Positions 61,840 through 64,000 of a stretch of DNA of 64,000 nucleotides are shown piece by piece. Source of the DNA: DATAPE01 sp034667525. GTDB taxonomy: Bacteria; Actinomycetota; CADDZG01; WHSQ01. Within the stretch, counting starts at the first letter, position 1, and each line of letters begins with the position of its first letter. A program made the position numbers and the translations under genes. A model generated the notes under the pieces. The model was not told the origin of the DNA and searched no databases. It worked only from the letters and a program-made list of their open reading frames with translations. Location of the stretch: contig JAXDJO010000003.1 in NCBI GenBank assembly GCA_034667525.1, positions 124,001 to 188,000 on the forward strand. Direction: 5' to 3'.

Positions 61840-62747
61840 TCCGGATGAGCAGTCCCAGGACCGGTTAGCCGCACCGAGCCACGCGTGGTTGAGACGAACA
61901 CCTGGTAGTCGTAATAGACCCAGAAGCTCCAACGGTTGCTTCGCATCTGCCGCGCGTACCGAAGGATGGCGTCGACGTAAGCCCGGGCGCGGTTGTAGGC
62001 GAAAAGTGCAGGCCGGAGACGATCAGGCGCGCCGCTTGAATGCAGGTAGTTCGCCGCTGCCAAGATCGAATCCCGCGGGTCCTTGATGTTGCCCTCGCCG
62101 TAAAGAGCGAATGTCGATGGCAGGAATTGCATCGGACCAAGAGCGCCTGACGAACTGGGTCCCAAGATCCTGCCGAACTTTGATTCGACGAAGTTGATCG
62201 CGGCCAGAACCGACCACGGAACACCGTAACGACCCTGAGCTTCCACAAAAAGCTGCCGGAGCCGGTCGGGTGCCACGGGAGGGGCGAACTGATAGTTCGG
62301 GATCCTCTGCACCGGCGAGACGAGCGAGTTGAGATCCCGCGCCGCTCCAAGATTGACCCCCATCTCTTGCTTGACCTGGGGGCCGACTCTGTGGGCGACC
62401 TGGCGAGCGATCGCTGGTTGTCCGGCAAGGTACCGATAGATCTCTTGTTGCCGAAGGCTCTCGATCGAAACGGGCGGGGCCAGCCGGGAGCCGAATCCCG
62501 CTCCCTCGGCGCGCCACCGAAGGACGTCCTTCCGCAGCCGCCGGTCAAGGTGCGTTAACGCCGTTGCCAGATCGGATGGTGCGGTCAGGATCGGGGCCGC
62601 TGGCTGTGTCCCAGGGGTCTGCTGGGATCTTTCTCGAGGGTGGCCGGAGGAGGGGGCCGGCGCAGCTGTTGTCGGTGCGCGGCCGGGATCGGAACATGCG
62701 GGCGCCAGCAGCACAACGAGCGCGATCAAACCTGCGTAGGCTCGCAC
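61809..62747 (-). CDS. Lytic transglycosylase-like lipoprotein
   Basis: The 312-residue protein has a lipobox L-A-P-A-C (Cys18), a Pro/Ser/Thr-rich tether and an SLT-type domain (about 165-275): the catalytic Glu in N-F-V-E-S-K-F-G, then S-G-A-L-G-P-M-Q-F-L-P-S-T and A-Y-N-R-A. Cuts the glycan strand of peptidoglycan. Convergent with, and overlapping, the NlpC/P60 gene, so their expression may interfere. Confidence 0.9.
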   Translation of the reverse strand: MRAYAGLIALVVLLAPACSDPGRAPTTAAPAPSSGHPRERSQQTPGTQPAAPILTAPSDLATALTHLDRRLRKDVLRWRAEGAGFGSRLAPPVSIESLRQQEIYRYLAGQPAIARQVAHRVGPQVKQEMGVNLGAARDLNSLVSPVQRIPNYQFAPPVAPDRLRQLFVEAQGRYGVPWSVLAAINFVESKFGRILGPSSSGALGPMQFLPSTFALYGEGNIKDPRDSILAAANYLHSSGAPDRLRPALFAYNRARAYVDAILRYARQMRSNRWSFWVYYDYQVFVSTTRGSVRLTGPGTAHPDHTPGRPAPT

Positions 62748-62756
62748 TTCCTCAGG

Positions 62757-63746
62757 CTAAAGCTTCGCCGCGTCAGCAGACGCGAGGCCAGCGCCGGGAT
62801 CGGCAATCTCCGGCTCGGGCACGCGAGAGCCGACTGACTCCTTTCGGATGATGAAAGCCACCGATGACAGGATCACGGCCGCGCCTACGAGGACGCTCGC
62901 AGTGATCCTCTCGTGGAGGATCCACCACCCCAAGAAGATGGCCACTACCGGATTGACGTAGGCATAGGTAGCGACCTTCGAGATGGGGGCGTTGCGAAGC
63001 AGCCAGCTATACGCCGTGAAGGCCAGGAGTGAGCCAGCCACCACGAGATATGCGAACGCAAGGACCGAGGAGCGAGAGAGCTCCGAAAGCTGCCAGTCAG
63101 CTCCCTCGCCGACGGCCAGGCTCACCAGAGTCATCACGATTCCACCCGAGAGCATCTGGAACCCCGTGGAGACCAAGGGGTCGCGAGGGAATGTCAATTT
63201 GGTGGAGAGGAAAGAGCCACTGGCCCAGCACACCGATGCGACCAGCAATACCAGGAGGCCAGCGATCGGGGCTCCCGACGAAGAGCCTCCGGGCACCACC
63301 AAGATGCCCACACCGACGAAGCCCAGGGCAACCCCTACAAGGGTGGCGGCAGGAACGCGTCCATCGAATATCGAGCGCAGCACCACGACCCATAGTGGTA
63401 TCGAGGCGATCACCAGCGCGGCGAGACCTGAGGGCACGCGTTCTTCTGCAACTGATACGAGACCGTTGCCTCCGAGAAGCAGGGCGGTGCCTACGATCGT
63501 GCAGGACACCAACTCCCTGCCCCCGATAGCGATCGCCGGCAGGCTCCGTCGTAGGGCAAGGATGCCGAGAAGGATCGCTCCCGCGAGGACGAATCGCACG
63601 CCCCCGGAGAGCAGTGGCGGAAGGGTTCGCACCATCACGCGGATGGCGAGATAGGTCGAGCCCCATACGAGATAGACGGTCCACAGAGCGATCCACATCA
63701 ACCACCCCGGAGCTTTTTTTTGCGCCATCAGCTCCGTGAGTCCCAT
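62757..63746 (-). CDS. EamA/DMT-family exporter
   Basis: The 329-residue protein has ten hydrophobic helices in two EamA repeats: W-G-S-T-Y-L-A-I-R in the first, and A-P-I-S-K-V-A-T-Y-A-Y-V-N-P-V-V-A-I in the second. The family exports amino acids or metabolites; this member resembles RhaT/YedA types, but the substrate is unknown. It lies 9 nt upstream of the transglycosylase lipoprotein start on the same strand. Confidence 0.92.
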   Translation of the reverse strand: MGLTELMAQKKAPGWLMWIALWTVYLVWGSTYLAIRVMVRTLPPLLSGGVRFVLAGAILLGILALRRSLPAIAIGGRELVSCTIVGTALLLGGNGLVSVAEERVPSGLAALVIASIPLWVVVLRSIFDGRVPAATLVGVALGFVGVGILVVPGGSSSGAPIAGLLVLLVASVCWASGSFLSTKLTFPRDPLVSTGFQMLSGGIVMTLVSLAVGEGADWQLSELSRSSVLAFAYLVVAGSLLAFTAYSWLLRNAPISKVATYAYVNPVVAIFLGWWILHERITASVLVGAAVILSSVAFIIRKESVGSRVPEPEIADPGAGLASADAAKL

Positions 63747-63851
63747 AGTGGCGGCAACCTGAGCGCGCGACTTGCTATTCCGCTGCGGCCGGAACTCCGA
63801 AATATCGAAGGCGAGGTGCGCTCGTTCGGCGACCTGCCGACCTCTCTCCCT

Positions 63852-64000
63852 TCATTTCTTCGCCGGCGCGAGCGTTGCAGAAAGTGCGGCGTTCACCGCT
63901 CCCCACAATCTCGGACCCTCACCGGCCAAGACATCTCCGGCCGGGAGACCCGTTACGTCTTCCGTCTCTTCGATCGCTCGGCGAGCAAAGTCAGCAGGGA
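63852..64000 (-). CDS. C-terminus of an unidentified gene (partial)
   Basis: The minus strand is open from the right edge to TGA at 63854-63852, about 48 residues: P-A-D-F-A-R-R-A-I-E-E-T-E-D-V ... A-A-L-S-A-T-L-A-P-A-K-K. Codon use is like its neighbours and the other frames contain stops. Too little to name. It is followed by about 105 nt with no feature I can see before the DMT exporter. Confidence 0.6.
   Translation of the reverse strand, partial: PADFARRAIEETEDVTGLPAGDVLAGEGPRLWGAVNAALSATLAPAKK

Noticed and set aside
1..64000. CRISPR arrays, insertion sequences, prophage or integrated elements
   Set aside because: I saw no regularly spaced repeats, transposase or integrase genes, or tRNA-flanked direct repeats. 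The tRNA-Thr has no partial duplicate nearby.

Overview
The window is a compact, high-GC bacterial chromosome segment from a member of the Actinomycetota, probably a deep or little-studied lineage. Evidence for this: the folate/pantothenate/lysS/clpC order, the DUF2342 (F420-associated) protease beside tilS and hpt, the ceoB/ceoC TrkA pair beside a KimA-like transporter and an OB-fold protein (the Mycobacterium tuberculosis Rv2690c-Rv2694c arrangement), an MFS-thymidylate kinase fusion, an Rv3654c-type protein in a tad locus, and a MshD-like double-GNAT gene. There are no rRNAs, insertion sequences, CRISPR arrays or prophage genes; the only RNA gene seen is a tRNA-Thr(CGT).

Layout. 0.2-14.5 kb: one long minus-strand housekeeping run (DUF2342, tilS, hpt, ftsH, folE, folP, folB, folK, DUF2520, panC, coaX, lysS, clpC), with a 49-nt hairpin repeat after ftsH and after clpC. 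14.6-20 kb: a 65-residue Cys-rich protein divergent from a split MgtE-type transporter plus PhoU/RCK_C regulator, then DUF4235, an M23 hydrolase, a 55-residue FPASDPP protein and a DUF2231-Rieske protein. 20-26 kb: GNAT, an ABC-2 exporter, a large multi-spanning membrane protein, a wrecked double-GNAT pseudogene, a COG4705 protein and the tRNA. 26.5-37 kb: a two-component system, then ctaB, ctaG, cox4, coxC, coxA, coxB, a cupredoxin lipoprotein and copCD. 37-43.3 kb: holB, MFS-tmk and topA. 43.4-48.7 kb: DedA, an HD protein, the TrkA pair, OB-fold protein and KimA. 48.8-52.7 kb: H+-pyrophosphatase with a DtxR regulator, then an RsbW/STAS pair. 52.8-56.6 kb: an LCP protein, an M2/M3-type peptidase and a TadG/VanY fusion. 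56.6-60.6 kb: a tad pilus locus whose motor, platform and TadZ genes are all frameshifted. 60.7-64 kb: NlpC/P60, a lytic transglycosylase lipoprotein, a DMT exporter and a partial gene.

How parts fit together. The oxidase cluster carries type-1 copper domains rather than cytochrome c: one is fused to CoxB and one is a separate lipoprotein, next to a CopC-CopD copper protein. This suggests copper-based electron delivery, and CoxA has Leu where the K-channel Lys normally sits. Ion homeostasis is heavily represented (MgtE with PhoU-RCK, TrkA pair with KimA, K+-independent PPase under a DtxR regulator). The nine or so frame lesions in the window fall in only two loci (double GNAT and tad), which argues for real decay, although most lie in homopolymers and sequencing error must be excluded.

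Coordinates were read by hand. Domain positions are approximate unless a residue number is given. No database search was run.
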